Assembly: GCA_022825005.1 (NCBI GenBank)
Contig: JAJDYU010000039.1
Coordinates: 1-43,433 of the forward strand
Source: Acidimicrobiia bacterium
GTDB taxonomy: Bacteria > Actinomycetota > Acidimicrobiia > Acidimicrobiales > Bin134
Direction: 5' to 3'
DNA length: 43,433 bases
The notes under the pieces are model-generated. The model was not told the origin of the DNA and ran no database searches. It saw nothing but the letters and a program-made list of their open reading frames with translations. The position numbers and the translations under genes are program-made. This document shows positions 1 through 8,127 of this stretch, piece by piece (positions within the stretch are counted from its first letter, which is position 1; each line of letters opens with the position of its first letter).

Positions 1-36
1 GACTCGGTCGTTTCGCTCAACGATGATGTCGCTCAC
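1..36 (-). CDS. Start of a divergent gene, probable enoyl-CoA hydratase (partial)
   Basis: Only the first 12 codons are in the window: a GTG start at 36 reading leftwards as MSDIIVERNDRV. A good ribosome-binding site (GGAAAGGA) lies just upstream on the minus strand. This opening resembles the N-terminus of enoyl-CoA hydratase/isomerase family proteins, which would fit beta-oxidation beside the divergent acyl-CoA dehydrogenase. The family call rests on 12 residues plus context. The intergenic space of about 41 nt must hold both promoters. Confidence 0.45.
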   Translation of the reverse strand, partial: MSDIIVERNDRV

Positions 37-77
37 GGTGGTGTCCTTTCCCCGTACCGCATACTGTCCAGCATCGT

Positions 78-1226
78 ATGGCGTTCGAGCTTGGCCCTGA
101 CATCCTGGCCATCCAGCAGGAGGCCCGGGCGGTGGCCCGCCAAGTGGAGGCGTTCGCCGCGGAAGCCGACGAGTGCAGCCACGTCCACCAGCCCACCCTC
201 GATGTGCTGCGGGCCAGCGACCTGTGCTCGCTCATGGTGCCCGCAGCCCATGGCGGTCGCCACGAGAAAGTGGATCCGCTGGCGGTGTGCGTGGCTCGAG
301 AGGCGCTCATGCGGGCCTCCTCGCACTTGGACTCGCTGTTCGCCCTCCAGGGCATCGGCAGCTACGCCATCGCGGTGGCCGGCACCGACGAGCAGCGGGA
401 AGAGTGGCTGCCCCGAGTGGCCAGCGCTGAGGTACTGGCTGCGTTGGCCCTCACCGAGCCGGTGGCCGGATCCGATCTGCGGGGAATCGAGACCACGCTG
501 GTAGACGACGGCGACGAAGTGGAGCTGAACGGGGTCAAGTCGTTCATCTCCAACGGGGGAGCGGCCGGCTTCTACACCACCATGGCCAAAGAGGAGAACC
601 GGTTCTCGCTGGTGCTGGTGCCTGCCGATGCCCCGGGAGTCTCCATCGAGCCCTCCCCGGAGATCATCGCCCCCCATGTGCTGGGCGAGGTGACATTCGA
701 CCGGGTGCGCCTGCCCGCCTCCGCCCGACTGGGCGAACCCGGCGCCGGGTTCCGCCACGTGCTGGCCACCCTGTCGGTGTTCCGCATCTCGGTGGCCGGA
801 GCCGCCGTTGGGCTCATGGACGGTGCCTTGACCTGTGCCGCCAACCACGCCGCTACCCGAGAGCAGTTCGGACGGCCGCTGGTGCGGCTGGGGCCGGTGG
901 CCGGGCTGTTGGCCGACTCCTGGGCCGAGCTGGAGGCTACCCGTCTGCTGGCCTACGCCACCGCCGAGGCCGCCCGGGAGGATCCGTCGGCCCACCTCGA
1001 CCGGTCGTCGCTGGCCAAGCTGGCCGCCACCGAGGCGGCCAGCCGAGTGGTGGACCGCTGCGTGCAGGTGATGGGCCGATGGGGGCTCATCCGGGGCTCC
1101 GACATCGAGCGCTACTACCGCCAAGCCCGACCCATGCGCATTTACGAGGGGGCCTCCGAGGTTCTTCGGCTGGGCATTGCCACCCGGCTGTGCGATGAGG
1201 TGGCAAACCGGGAGGACAAGGAGTAA
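78..1226 (+). CDS. Acyl-CoA dehydrogenase
   Basis: FAD enzyme catalysing alpha,beta-dehydrogenation of an acyl-CoA and passing electrons to electron-transfer flavoprotein. The 382-residue length is normal. Visible family features are the LTEP...GSD flavin/substrate segment (about residues 125-133), REQFGRP (261-267), QVMG (330-333), and YEGASE near 356-361, where Glu357 is at the catalytic-base position of the MCAD-type family (YEG-T/A-S). The usual QxxGGxG is altered to QVMGRWG. It starts an apparent operon with the SDR that follows 4 nt after its stop. A TACTGT hexamer lies 10 nt before the ATG. Substrate chain length or ring type cannot be inferred. Confidence 0.93.
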   Translation: MAFELGPDILAIQQEARAVARQVEAFAAEADECSHVHQPTLDVLRASDLCSLMVPAAHGGRHEKVDPLAVCVAREALMRASSHLDSLFALQGIGSYAIAVAGTDEQREEWLPRVASAEVLAALALTEPVAGSDLRGIETTLVDDGDEVELNGVKSFISNGGAAGFYTTMAKEENRFSLVLVPADAPGVSIEPSPEIIAPHVLGEVTFDRVRLPASARLGEPGAGFRHVLATLSVFRISVAGAAVGLMDGALTCAANHAATREQFGRPLVRLGPVAGLLADSWAELEATRLLAYATAEAAREDPSAHLDRSSLAKLAATEAASRVVDRCVQVMGRWGLIRGSDIERYYRQARPMRIYEGASEVLRLGIATRLCDEVANREDKE

Positions 1227-1230
1227 GGGC

Positions 1231-1989
1231 ATGGCGGTGGACTGGGGCTTGGACGGCCATGTGACGGTGGTGACCGGGGCCAGCCGGGGGCTGGGGGAGG
1301 CCGCGGTGCGAGCCATGGTGGCCGAGGGCGCCCGCGTGGTGGCCGCAGCCCGCTCAGCCGACGCCCTGGCTGCGCTGGCCGATGAGCTGGGCGACAGTGT
1401 GACCGCGGTGCCGTGCGACATGCGGGATCGGGCGGCAGTAGCCGGCTTGGTGGACCAGGCGGTCAACCGATTCGGCCGCCTCGACTCGGTAGTCAACAAC
1501 GCGGGCATCGCTCCCGCGTCCAAGTTTGTCGACCAGCCCGATGAAGTGTTCGACGAGGTGGTGGCGGTGAACCTGGCCGCCCCGGCGGCGCTGGCCCGAC
1601 GCGCTGCCTCCCACTGGATCGACACAGGCCAACCCGGCTCGGTCATCAACGTGGCCTCCACCTCTGCGCTCAAGGGCAAGCCAACCCTGGCCGCCTATTC
1701 GGCCTCCAAGGGCGGGCTGCTGCGGCTCACCGAGGCCCTAGCCGGGGAGTGGGCTCGCTACGACATCCGGGTGAACGTGATTGCCCCCGGTGCTTTCGAA
1801 ACCGACGCCCAAGCTGCGGTGCTGGGCGATCCCGACACCCTGGCCGCCCGACTGCGCAAGATCCCGGTCCGCCGCATGGGCCAGCCCGATGAGCTCGGAC
1901 CGCTGGTGTGTTACCTGGCATCGGAGGCGTCGGGGTTCGTTACTGGATCGTGCTTCGTGATCGACGGCGGCGAGGTGTCCAAACTCTGA
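1231..1989 (+). CDS. Short-chain dehydrogenase/reductase (SDR)
   Basis: Classical 252-residue SDR, an NAD(P)-dependent alcohol/ketone oxidoreductase. It shows TGASRGLG (15-22), NNAG (89-92), Ser143 and the YSASK catalytic motif (Tyr156, Lys160), with a normal C-terminal GSCFVIDGG segment. An in-frame start exists upstream inside the acyl-CoA dehydrogenase. I chose ATG 1231 because AAGGAG precedes it at good spacing and the Rossmann strand begins about ten residues in. It is tightly coupled to the upstream dehydrogenase, so it likely acts on the same pathway's hydroxy or keto intermediate. Confidence 0.92.
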   Translation: MAVDWGLDGHVTVVTGASRGLGEAAVRAMVAEGARVVAAARSADALAALADELGDSVTAVPCDMRDRAAVAGLVDQAVNRFGRLDSVVNNAGIAPASKFVDQPDEVFDEVVAVNLAAPAALARRAASHWIDTGQPGSVINVASTSALKGKPTLAAYSASKGGLLRLTEALAGEWARYDIRVNVIAPGAFETDAQAAVLGDPDTLAARLRKIPVRRMGQPDELGPLVCYLASEASGFVTGSCFVIDGGEVSKL

Positions 1990-2042
1990 CCTGCCCGCCG
2001 CTCGCCTTGTAAGTTTCACAACGCACACGGAGGAAGCAATCC

Positions 2043-2777
2043 ATGACCATGCAAGCCACGTCCAACAACGCGGTCCACAGCGATCTGGGCAGCCCCGCGC
2101 TCTCAAGCGGCGAGCTGGCCGCCATCTCTCCCAAGTTCGCCGAGGGCTATGCCCGCATCCGCGACGTGACCGACCGCGACGGCGCCTGCCCGGCTTGGGC
2201 CAAGGCGCTGTACATGGCCTGTGCGGCGTCGGTGAGGGTCCAGCCTGAGCTAGCCCTTCGCGAGCTGGCCAGATCCCGTGAGTTGGGGCTCACCCTGAGC
2301 GACGCCCGAGGCGCGTCGCTGGCCGTGCTCATCTCCCGGGGTGAGGCCACCTACAACGCCTTTGCCCGGGCCATCGACGAGGCGTTCGACATCCCCGCCG
2401 ACCAGTCCACCGATCCCATCCCCGATTTCTCCCTCGACCGCCAGGCCGCGCTGGACTACTTCGAGAGCTATTTCGGCTTCGTGCCCGACTACATCGAGGT
2501 GATGGCCGACAACGCCCCCCGGGCCCTGGAGGGCTACGTGCTCATGCGGCAGTGGTCGCTGGCCGAGAACAAGCTCGACGCCAAGCACGTGGAGTTGTTG
2601 CTGTGCACCATCAACGCCGCCGAGTTCTCCAGTCGGTTCGTGAACATCCACTGCAACGGCGCCCGCAACGCCGGGGCCACCGAGGCCGAGATCACCGAGG
2701 CGGTTGTGTGTGCCATCCCCATCTCCGGCGTGGCCTCCTGGCTGCCCGGTGCCGACGGGATCATGGAAGGCCGTTGA
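2043..2777 (+). CDS. Carboxymuconolactone decarboxylase / AhpD-like protein
   Basis: A 244-residue, all-helical-looking protein with the CMD/AhpD fold signature around 'ELLLCTINAAEFSSRFVNIHC', where a conserved His follows the helix. The AhpD redox CxxC is not present as such: the two cysteines in this stretch are far apart, so a peroxidase role is doubtful. The N-terminal half ('RGASLAVLISRGEATYNAF') looks like a second, degenerate CMD repeat. GGAGGAA seven nt before ATG 2043 supports the start; ATG 2049 is an alternative. It lies between an SDR and an amidohydrolase, and its exact reaction is unknown. Confidence 0.75.
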   Translation: MTMQATSNNAVHSDLGSPALSSGELAAISPKFAEGYARIRDVTDRDGACPAWAKALYMACAASVRVQPELALRELARSRELGLTLSDARGASLAVLISRGEATYNAFARAIDEAFDIPADQSTDPIPDFSLDRQAALDYFESYFGFVPDYIEVMADNAPRALEGYVLMRQWSLAENKLDAKHVELLLCTINAAEFSSRFVNIHCNGARNAGATEAEITEAVVCAIPISGVASWLPGADGIMEGR

Positions 2778-2823
2778 CGCGGTCACACGCCGCCTCACGG
2801 CGGACCGACACGAGATAGTCAGC

Positions 2824-3807
2824 ATGACGACCGGCCTTATCGACGTCCACGCCCACATCGTGCTGGAGGGCACGATGGGCGCGGCCGGACCGTGCGGCCC
2901 CGAGATCGGTGCCCACGACGACGGCACCCCCTGGTTCCGAGTAGGCGGCTACCAACTCGACGGAGTGGCCTACCGGGGGTCGCTGTTCATCGAGCTGGAC
3001 ATGCGCTTGGAGGCCATGGATGCCCAAGGCATCTCGGTGCAGGCCCTTTCGCCCAACCCGCTGACCTACCTGCACTTCATCGAGCCGCAGCTGGCCGTCG
3101 ACTTCTGCCGCCGCCACAACGACGACCTGGCCGCCGCGGTGGCCCTGCACCCCAACCGCTTCGTCGGTTTGGCTGCGCTGCCCATGCAGGATGTCGACGC
3201 CGCCTGCGCGGAGCTTCAAAGGGCAGTGCGGGAGCTGGGCCTGCTGGCGGGCTACACCGGCACCGACTTCGGCACCCCGCTCGACGACCCAGCCCTCGAC
3301 CAGCTCTGGTCGCTGTGTACTGAGCTCGACGTCCCCCACTTCTTGCACCCCACCCAGTCGGGCATCGACGGCCCGCTGCTCGACCCTCGGCTGCGCCGCT
3401 GGGACCTCGACCTGGTGTTGGAGTACTCCTACGAGGAGACGGTGGCGGTGGCCACCCTGGTGTTCGGCGGCGTCACTGAGCGCCATCCCGACCTCGACCT
3501 GTGCCTGTCCCACGGCGGCGGCACCACACCGGTCATCCTGTCCAAGCTCCGCAAGCTGGCCGAGCGCCGCCCTGCCGCCCCCGAGTGGATCAAAGAACCC
3601 GGTGCCTTCGACCGGGCCCTCAACCACCTGTGGTTCGACTGCCACATCACCGGCGCCGCCGAGCTCACCCTGGCTCTAGAGCAATACGGAACCGACCGTC
3701 TGGTCTACGGCACCAACTTCGGCGGCTGGGACCGAGGAACCGGCCCCGACGTCACCCACCTAGCCCAAACCCTAAACGCCAACGCCACCCGCCTACTCCG
3801 CCTCTAA
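2824..3807 (+). CDS. Amidohydrolase-2 family (ACMSD-like) metal-dependent hydrolase/decarboxylase
   Basis: 327 residues with the DVHAH metal motif at the very N-terminus, a mid-barrel His in HFLHPTQ and another in LSHGGG, typical of the TIM-barrel family that includes ACMSD and related decarboxylases. The C-terminal segment that usually carries a metal or catalytic Asp ('GTD/GSD') reads YGTNFGGWD, so the expected Asp is Asn, with another Asp four residues on. The ORF opens further upstream. ATG 2824 is chosen because it places DVHAH within the first ten residues, as in the family. It probably hydrolyses or decarboxylates a ring-cleavage-type acid. Confidence 0.82.
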   Translation: MTTGLIDVHAHIVLEGTMGAAGPCGPEIGAHDDGTPWFRVGGYQLDGVAYRGSLFIELDMRLEAMDAQGISVQALSPNPLTYLHFIEPQLAVDFCRRHNDDLAAAVALHPNRFVGLAALPMQDVDAACAELQRAVRELGLLAGYTGTDFGTPLDDPALDQLWSLCTELDVPHFLHPTQSGIDGPLLDPRLRRWDLDLVLEYSYEETVAVATLVFGGVTERHPDLDLCLSHGGGTTPVILSKLRKLAERRPAAPEWIKEPGAFDRALNHLWFDCHITGAAELTLALEQYGTDRLVYGTNFGGWDRGTGPDVTHLAQTLNANATRLLRL

Positions 3808-3810
3808 CTG

Positions 3811-4320
3811 CTAGTCACTTTCCTGCTGGCGGGCGGCCCAGCGGGTTTGGGAGATGGTCTCTACTTCGGGGTTGCCGTCTAGGAAGGTCTGTTCTAGGAG
3901 GCGGTGGGCTATGCGCCAGCCGTCGGGGGTGCGGACCATCTGGTCGATGTACTTGCCGCCCACGATGAAGGTGTCGCCGCCGGGAGTGTCGGCGATGTAC
4001 TTGGTGGCGATGAAGTAGCAGCCGGCGATGGCCTGGTCGCCGTCGATCTGGGCCCAGTGGCAGCCGTTGAGGTGCTGGCTGGCGTCGGCCGGCTCCAGCG
4101 AGGAGGCGCACTTGGCCACGATGGCCTCGAGCCCCTCGAACCGCTCGCCCCGGTAGTCGGCCACAGCGTCGGGCAAGAAGACCTCCTTGAGCGCCTCCCA
4201 GTTGTGGTTGTCCAGGCTCCAGGCATAGCGAATCTGGATGTGCCGAATGGCCTCGCGGTCCAAGAGGTCTTGGATCCGGTCAACGTCGAGGGTCTGGGTG
4301 TCTTCTGATCTGGTCTCCAT
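3811..4320 (-). CDS. SnoaL-like / NTF2-fold protein
   Basis: 169 residues of the SnoaL-like nuclear-transport-factor-2 fold. The start 'LLDREAIRHIQIRYAWSLDNHNW' and the end 'GGKYIDQMVRTPDGWRIAHRLLEQ' are typical of the SnoaL_4-type subgroup found near ring-hydroxylating and steroid-degrading enzymes. Members act as small isomerases, dehydratases or hydrolases, or are of unknown function. The gene converges with the amidohydrolase (3 nt between stops) and diverges from the SDR at 4371. TAATCT lies nine nt before the ATG, a possible -10. Confidence 0.82.
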   Translation of the reverse strand: METRSEDTQTLDVDRIQDLLDREAIRHIQIRYAWSLDNHNWEALKEVFLPDAVADYRGERFEGLEAIVAKCASSLEPADASQHLNGCHWAQIDGDQAIAGCYFIATKYIADTPGGDTFIVGGKYIDQMVRTPDGWRIAHRLLEQTFLDGNPEVETISQTRWAARQQESD

Positions 4321-4370
4321 AGGCCGCTCAGATTACGGTGCCGGGCGCAGTCGATTCACAGGAGGCAAAG

Positions 4371-5207
4371 ATGAGCGGACGACTTGACGGACGGGTGGCG
4401 GCCATCACGGGGGCATCCAGCGGGATTGGCCGGGCTGCGGCCGAGCGGTTTGCCGAGGAGGGCGCCAAGGTGGCCATCGGCGACATTCAAGACGACGCCG
4501 GCATGGCGCTGGCCGAGTCTCTGGGCGACGCCGCCGTGTTCGTCCGCTGCGATGTGACCTCCGAAGATGATGTAGCCGGCCTGGTGGACGCCGCGGTGGC
4601 CGAGTTCGGACAGCTCGACGTGATGTACAACAACGCTGGCATCGTCGGCGCGGTCGGTCCCGTCGACACCACCCCGGCCGACGAGTGGCATGCCAGCATC
4701 GACGTGCTGCTCCACGGGGTGTTCTACGGCATCAAGCACGCCGCCCGGGTGATGAAGCCCCGCCAGACCGGCTCGATCATCTCCATGTCCAGCACTGCCG
4801 GGGTGATGGGCGGCCTCGGGCCCCACGCCTACGCCGCCGCCAAACACGCCGTGGTCGGGTTGACCAAGAACGCGGCCGCAGAGCTGTGCCGCTTCGGCAT
4901 CCGGGTGAACTGCATCGCCCCCGCGTCGATGCTCACCCCGATGGTGGCCTTCGCCCACACCGGCGATCACACCAACATGGACGGCGCCCGGGCCGAGCTC
5001 ACCGCCAACTCCCCGCTGATCGGCCGCCCCGGCCTGGCCACCGACGTGGCCAACGCCGCCCTGTGGCTGGCCTCCGACGAGTCGGGCTACACCAGCGGCC
5101 ACACCCTGGCCACCGACGCCGGCTTCACCACCGGCGCAAGGGCCGACGCCCCCGGCTTCGCCGACTACGCCCCCATGATCCGCGAGGCCGGTCGCACCGG
5201 TCTGTAG
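4371..5207 (+). CDS. Short-chain dehydrogenase/reductase
   Basis: 278-residue SDR. TGASSGIG is at 13-20, followed by an acidic residue after the second beta-strand (VAIGDI), which suggests NAD(H) preference. NNAG, the SMSS active-site Ser and YAAAK complete the catalytic set. A strong GGAGG lies immediately upstream of ATG 4371; the in-frame extension to 4338 is rejected for that reason. It has a slightly long C-terminal tail (FADYAPMIREAGRTGL). The following gene starts about 90 nt later and may be co-transcribed. Confidence 0.92.
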   Translation: MSGRLDGRVAAITGASSGIGRAAAERFAEEGAKVAIGDIQDDAGMALAESLGDAAVFVRCDVTSEDDVAGLVDAAVAEFGQLDVMYNNAGIVGAVGPVDTTPADEWHASIDVLLHGVFYGIKHAARVMKPRQTGSIISMSSTAGVMGGLGPHAYAAAKHAVVGLTKNAAAELCRFGIRVNCIAPASMLTPMVAFAHTGDHTNMDGARAELTANSPLIGRPGLATDVANAALWLASDESGYTSGHTLATDAGFTTGARADAPGFADYAPMIREAGRTGL

Positions 5208-5297
5208 GGAATCCACAGAGCAAGAGAGGCCGACCGCACCGGGCTCCAAAAGAGATTGAAGAAAATCGACCAAACAAGCAAGGAGTATCGTCGAGTC

Positions 5298-6161
5298 GTG
5301 CCTGAAGAAGCCCCACTGCTGGCCAACGAGGAGGATCACCCCCAGGAGGTGGTCTACACCGACGGCGACCGCCGGATCGTGACCATGGACTCCGCCCGGT
5401 ATGTGGATGCCCGCAACCGGGACAACGACGTGGTGGTGCCGTCGTCGTATCTCGGCGTGCTGCCCGCCCGGCTGATGGCCCCCCATCGGCCTAAAGGGGT
5501 GATCGGCCACGACGGCTGTATCGGAAAAGACGGCGCGGGCATCTCCGGGCTGTGGTTCTTGGAGGCGCTCGGCATTCCCGCCGCCACCGCCGACGGGATG
5601 AGCGCCGAGCTGGGCAACGGCCTTGACCTTTACGAGACCGGGGTCATCTCCCGGCTCAACATCTATGCGGAGCGCTGCGGGGTCACCGAGGGCATGACGG
5701 TGGCCGAGGCGGCCAAGCTGCTGTTGAACAACGATCCCGGCGAGGTGGACGAGGGCACCAAGATCCGCCGAGAGGTCAAGGCCACCACCGACAGCGGACG
5801 CCAGATCGTGGTTACCGACTCAATCGTGTTTGCCCTGCCCGAGGACTCCCGCAACGTGCTGGTCACCGCGGGCCACACCGGGCGCAGCGGGGCGGATTTC
5901 CTGCTGGAGGTGAGCCCGCATGGCTTCATCTGCTCCGACGGAGGCCGCAGCAAGAACGACGCCGGGATCGCCGGGTTGGCCATCACCGAGGCCCATGGAC
6001 TGGCCGGAGCGTGCTGCGACGCGTGGAGTGCCCCGGTGGGCGATGCCTTCAAGGCGTACGATGAGGGGATTATCAGCGCGTGCAACCAGCCGGCCCGCGA
6101 CCGTGGCGTCGAGGTGGGCATGTCCGTCAAAGACGCCGCCGCGGCTCTGCTGGGGGACTGA
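5298..6161 (+). CDS. Unrecognised protein made of two homologous halves
   Basis: I do not recognise this 287-residue family. The two halves are clearly homologous with an offset of about 142 residues. The block beginning GHDGCIGKDGAGISG (from residue 70) aligns with CSDGGRSKNDAGIAG (from 212), and each is followed by 'ETGVIS' or 'DEGIIS', then 'GVTEGMTVAEAAKLLL' or 'GVEVGMSVKDAAAALL'. The preceding strands (DGDRRIVTMDSA and DSGRQIVVTDSI) also align. There is no signal peptide or membrane span. GTG 5298 is preferred because AGGAG lies 12 nt upstream; a TTG at 5256 is the alternative. It sits between an SDR and an amidohydrolase, so it may be an enzyme of the same pathway. Confidence 0.8.
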   Translation: MPEEAPLLANEEDHPQEVVYTDGDRRIVTMDSARYVDARNRDNDVVVPSSYLGVLPARLMAPHRPKGVIGHDGCIGKDGAGISGLWFLEALGIPAATADGMSAELGNGLDLYETGVISRLNIYAERCGVTEGMTVAEAAKLLLNNDPGEVDEGTKIRREVKATTDSGRQIVVTDSIVFALPEDSRNVLVTAGHTGRSGADFLLEVSPHGFICSDGGRSKNDAGIAGLAITEAHGLAGACCDAWSAPVGDAFKAYDEGIISACNQPARDRGVEVGMSVKDAAAALLGD

Positions 6162-6176
6162 AAGGGGCTGAGCCAG

Positions 6177-7499
6177 ATGACCGAGCCGACGCCAATCCTG
6201 ATCACCGGGGGAACGGTGATCGACGGCACCGGTTCCCCGCCCCAGCCCCACACCGCGGTACTGCTGGAGGGCGACCGGATTGTCGCCGTCGGCCCCGATG
6301 CGGGCGCGGATCAGTCCGGCGCAACAGTGATCGACGCCGCTGGATGCACGGTCATGCCCGGACTCATCGACGCGCACGTCCACTGCACATTCGACGATGT
6401 GCAGTCCAACGATGAGCTGTTCTTCCACCGCGACCACACGCTGGCCGCGCTGATCGCCGCCCAGAACCTCCAAAAGCTGCTGCTGGCCGGGGTGACCGGA
6501 TTCTGCGACCCCGACACGCTGTTCTCCATGGGCCCGTCGCTGCGCGATGCGGTGGACGCTGGCGTGGTGGAGGGCCCTCGCATGGCCACCGGGGTGCAGG
6601 CCTTGGTCACCTCAGTGGGCGGCACCGCCGGGCGGCTCATCCCCGACACCGGGGTGGTGGGCTACGCCCAGGTGGTGACCACCGTCGACGAGATGATCCA
6701 AATGACCCGCCGGCACATCAAGTATGGGGCCGACTGGATCAAGATCCACGCCACCGGGTCCATCCCCCGCCACAAGGGCGAGCTGCTGGCCTGGAAGCCC
6801 GAGGAGCTGAAGGCGGTGTGCGACACTGCCCACGAGCTGGAGACCCCGGTGATGGCCCACGCCCGCTCGGCCCACAGCACGCAGGCCTGCGCCGAGGCCG
6901 GGGTCGATCTCATCTTGCACGCCTCGTTCATGGACGACGCTGGCCTCGAGGCGGTGATCGACGCTGGGGCCGCCCTCATGCCCACCTTCACTTTCCTGGC
7001 CAACCTGGCCGACTACGGCCATCTGGTGGGTGCCGGGGCCGGCATGCAAGACGTGTTCCGGGGCGAGATCGAGGCCACCGCCAAGATGATGGCCAAGGCC
7101 CACGATGCTGGAGTGCCGCTGCTGTGCGGCTCGGAGTCGGGGTTCGCCCTCACCCCTTATGGCCACTGGCACGCCCGGGAGATGGAGGTGCTGGTGGAAT
7201 CGGTGGGGCTGAGCCCGCTTCAAGCCATCGCCTGCGCCACCGCCAACGGGGCCATCGCCATGCGCATGGAAGGCGAGGTGGGCACCCTGGCCCCAGGAAT
7301 GGCCGCGGACGTGTTGGTGGTAGACGGCGACCCGGCCACCGATGTAACCGTGCTGGCCGACCGGGCCAACCTCCGCACCGTGATCAGCCGCGGCCAGCCA
7401 GTGGACTTGGACCGCCCCTGGCCCACCCGGTCCCCCATCCCCGGCGAGAAGGTGGCCAACTGGGCCGCCCAGATCCTTACCAGCTACCTGGTCAACTAA
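6177..7499 (+). CDS. Metal-dependent amidohydrolase (imidazolonepropionase-like)
   Basis: 440 residues. The small beta-domain (GGTVIDG) is followed by LIDAHVH, the bridging Lys in KIHATG, HAR and HAS metal histidines, and a C-terminal beta-domain ending in 'GTLAPGMAADVLVVDGDP', the family hallmark. The position normally held by the metal/catalytic Asp (GTDSG or GSDSG) reads CGSESG, a conservative Glu substitution followed by the expected 'TPYGHWHARE'. ATG 6177 has AAAGGGG upstream and lies 15 nt after the previous stop, so the genes are probably co-transcribed. The substrate is unknown. A decayed copy of its 3' end lies at 8142-8237. Confidence 0.9.
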   Translation: MTEPTPILITGGTVIDGTGSPPQPHTAVLLEGDRIVAVGPDAGADQSGATVIDAAGCTVMPGLIDAHVHCTFDDVQSNDELFFHRDHTLAALIAAQNLQKLLLAGVTGFCDPDTLFSMGPSLRDAVDAGVVEGPRMATGVQALVTSVGGTAGRLIPDTGVVGYAQVVTTVDEMIQMTRRHIKYGADWIKIHATGSIPRHKGELLAWKPEELKAVCDTAHELETPVMAHARSAHSTQACAEAGVDLILHASFMDDAGLEAVIDAGAALMPTFTFLANLADYGHLVGAGAGMQDVFRGEIEATAKMMAKAHDAGVPLLCGSESGFALTPYGHWHAREMEVLVESVGLSPLQAIACATANGAIAMRMEGEVGTLAPGMAADVLVVDGDPATDVTVLADRANLRTVISRGQPVDLDRPWPTRSPIPGEKVANWAAQILTSYLVN

Positions 7500-7523
7500 A
7501 GCTTGAGAATGCGGGGCTGGGGT

Positions 7524-7551
7524 TTGCCGAAAGGTATTATGTACGTACACT
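7524..7551 (+). promoter_or_regulatory. Candidate promoter of the toxin-antitoxin operon
   Basis: TTGCCG at 7524-7529 and TACACT at 7546-7551 are separated by 16 nt. TACACT ends six nt before the antitoxin ATG, which would give a leaderless mRNA; I see no ribosome-binding site. An alternative -10 is TATTAT at 7535-7540. Confidence 0.5.
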
Positions 7552-7559
7552 ACGTACAT
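7539..7559. promoter_or_regulatory. Palindromic operator over the toxin-antitoxin start
   Basis: A perfect inverted repeat: ATGTACGTA, the triplet CAC, then TACGTACAT (nine-bp arms). It covers the candidate -10 and the first two bases of the antitoxin start codon. This is the arrangement expected if the ribbon-helix-helix antitoxin represses its own operon. Confidence 0.65.
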
Positions 7560-7788
7560 GCCCAACAAAACGATCAGCGTGCCAGATGACGTTGTGCCCA
7601 TCATCGAGAGCCTCGATGTGCCATTTTCAAGGTGGGTAACCGAACAGCTCAGACGCCACTCGGCCAACTCGACTCTGACATTCGCCCAGCAACTCATGGC
7701 TGATGCCGCGCTGGCAGATGGAGAGCGTTTGACCGAGCAGGACGCGCTGGCAGTTGGCGAGCGGATGGAGCGCTCTGCACCGTGGTAG
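7558..7788 (+). CDS. Antitoxin of a MazEF-type module (ribbon-helix-helix-like)
   Basis: 76 residues. The N-terminal 'NKTISVPDDVVPIIESL' followed by a helix fits a ribbon-helix-helix DNA-binding domain, with a C-terminal tail expected to bind and block the toxin. The toxin gene begins inside its last codons, seven nt overlapping, so translation is coupled. Assignment rests on size, fold pattern and position next to an obvious MazF homologue. It probably autoregulates through the palindrome over its own start codon. Confidence 0.82.
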   Translation: MPNKTISVPDDVVPIIESLDVPFSRWVTEQLRRHSANSTLTFAQQLMADAALADGERLTEQDALAVGERMERSAPW

Positions 7789-8099
7789 CGCGCGGCGCGG
7801 TCTATTGGGCCAATCTCGACAAGCGACGACCGTGTGTCGTCATGTCATCCGAGGATGTTCTCGGCGTTGATATCTGGCAGACCCATGTTGTGCCGCTGAC
7901 TTCGAAGCACGAGAGAGCGGGCCTCGCCGGAAATGTGCTGCTCACCTCATCGGCCACGGGTCTGCCAAACGACTCCGTAGCCGTGCCGCTTGGCCTGGAA
8001 TTGGTAGATCGGTCCTGGCTTACTGAGCGCATTGGGCAGCTGCCCCCCGCCCTGGTCGCTGCCATCGACGACGGCATCCGAAGCGTCCTGGGCGTGTAG
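7782..8099 (+). CDS. MazF/PemK-family mRNA interferase toxin
   Basis: 105 residues of the MazF fold: 'RGAVYWANL' at the start, RRPCVVMS, HVVPLTSK, the LPNDSVAVP motif, then 'ERIGQLPPALVAAIDDGIRSVLGV' at the C-terminus, which is typical end to end. These toxins are sequence-specific endoribonucleases neutralised by the cognate antitoxin. The start is GTG 7782, overlapping the antitoxin's 3' end. The reading frame is intact, so the module looks functional. It is followed 42 nt later by the decayed amidohydrolase fragment. Confidence 0.88.
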   Translation: MVARGAVYWANLDKRRPCVVMSSEDVLGVDIWQTHVVPLTSKHERAGLAGNVLLTSSATGLPNDSVAVPLGLELVDRSWLTERIGQLPPALVAAIDDGIRSVLGV

Positions 8100-8127
8100 A
8101 CGACCTTTTGGACCAATCGGCGTTGAC

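Noticed and set aside
33..1679. 548-residue minus-strand reading frame antisense to the acyl-CoA dehydrogenase and SDR
   Set aside because: High-GC DNA leaves long open antisense frames. Composition is Gly/His/Arg-rich with no motif, and the plus-strand genes are certain.
4356..5510. 384-residue minus-strand frame under the SDR at 4371
   Set aside because: Antisense shadow rich in Gly, Val and His, with no recognisable domain or ribosome-binding site.
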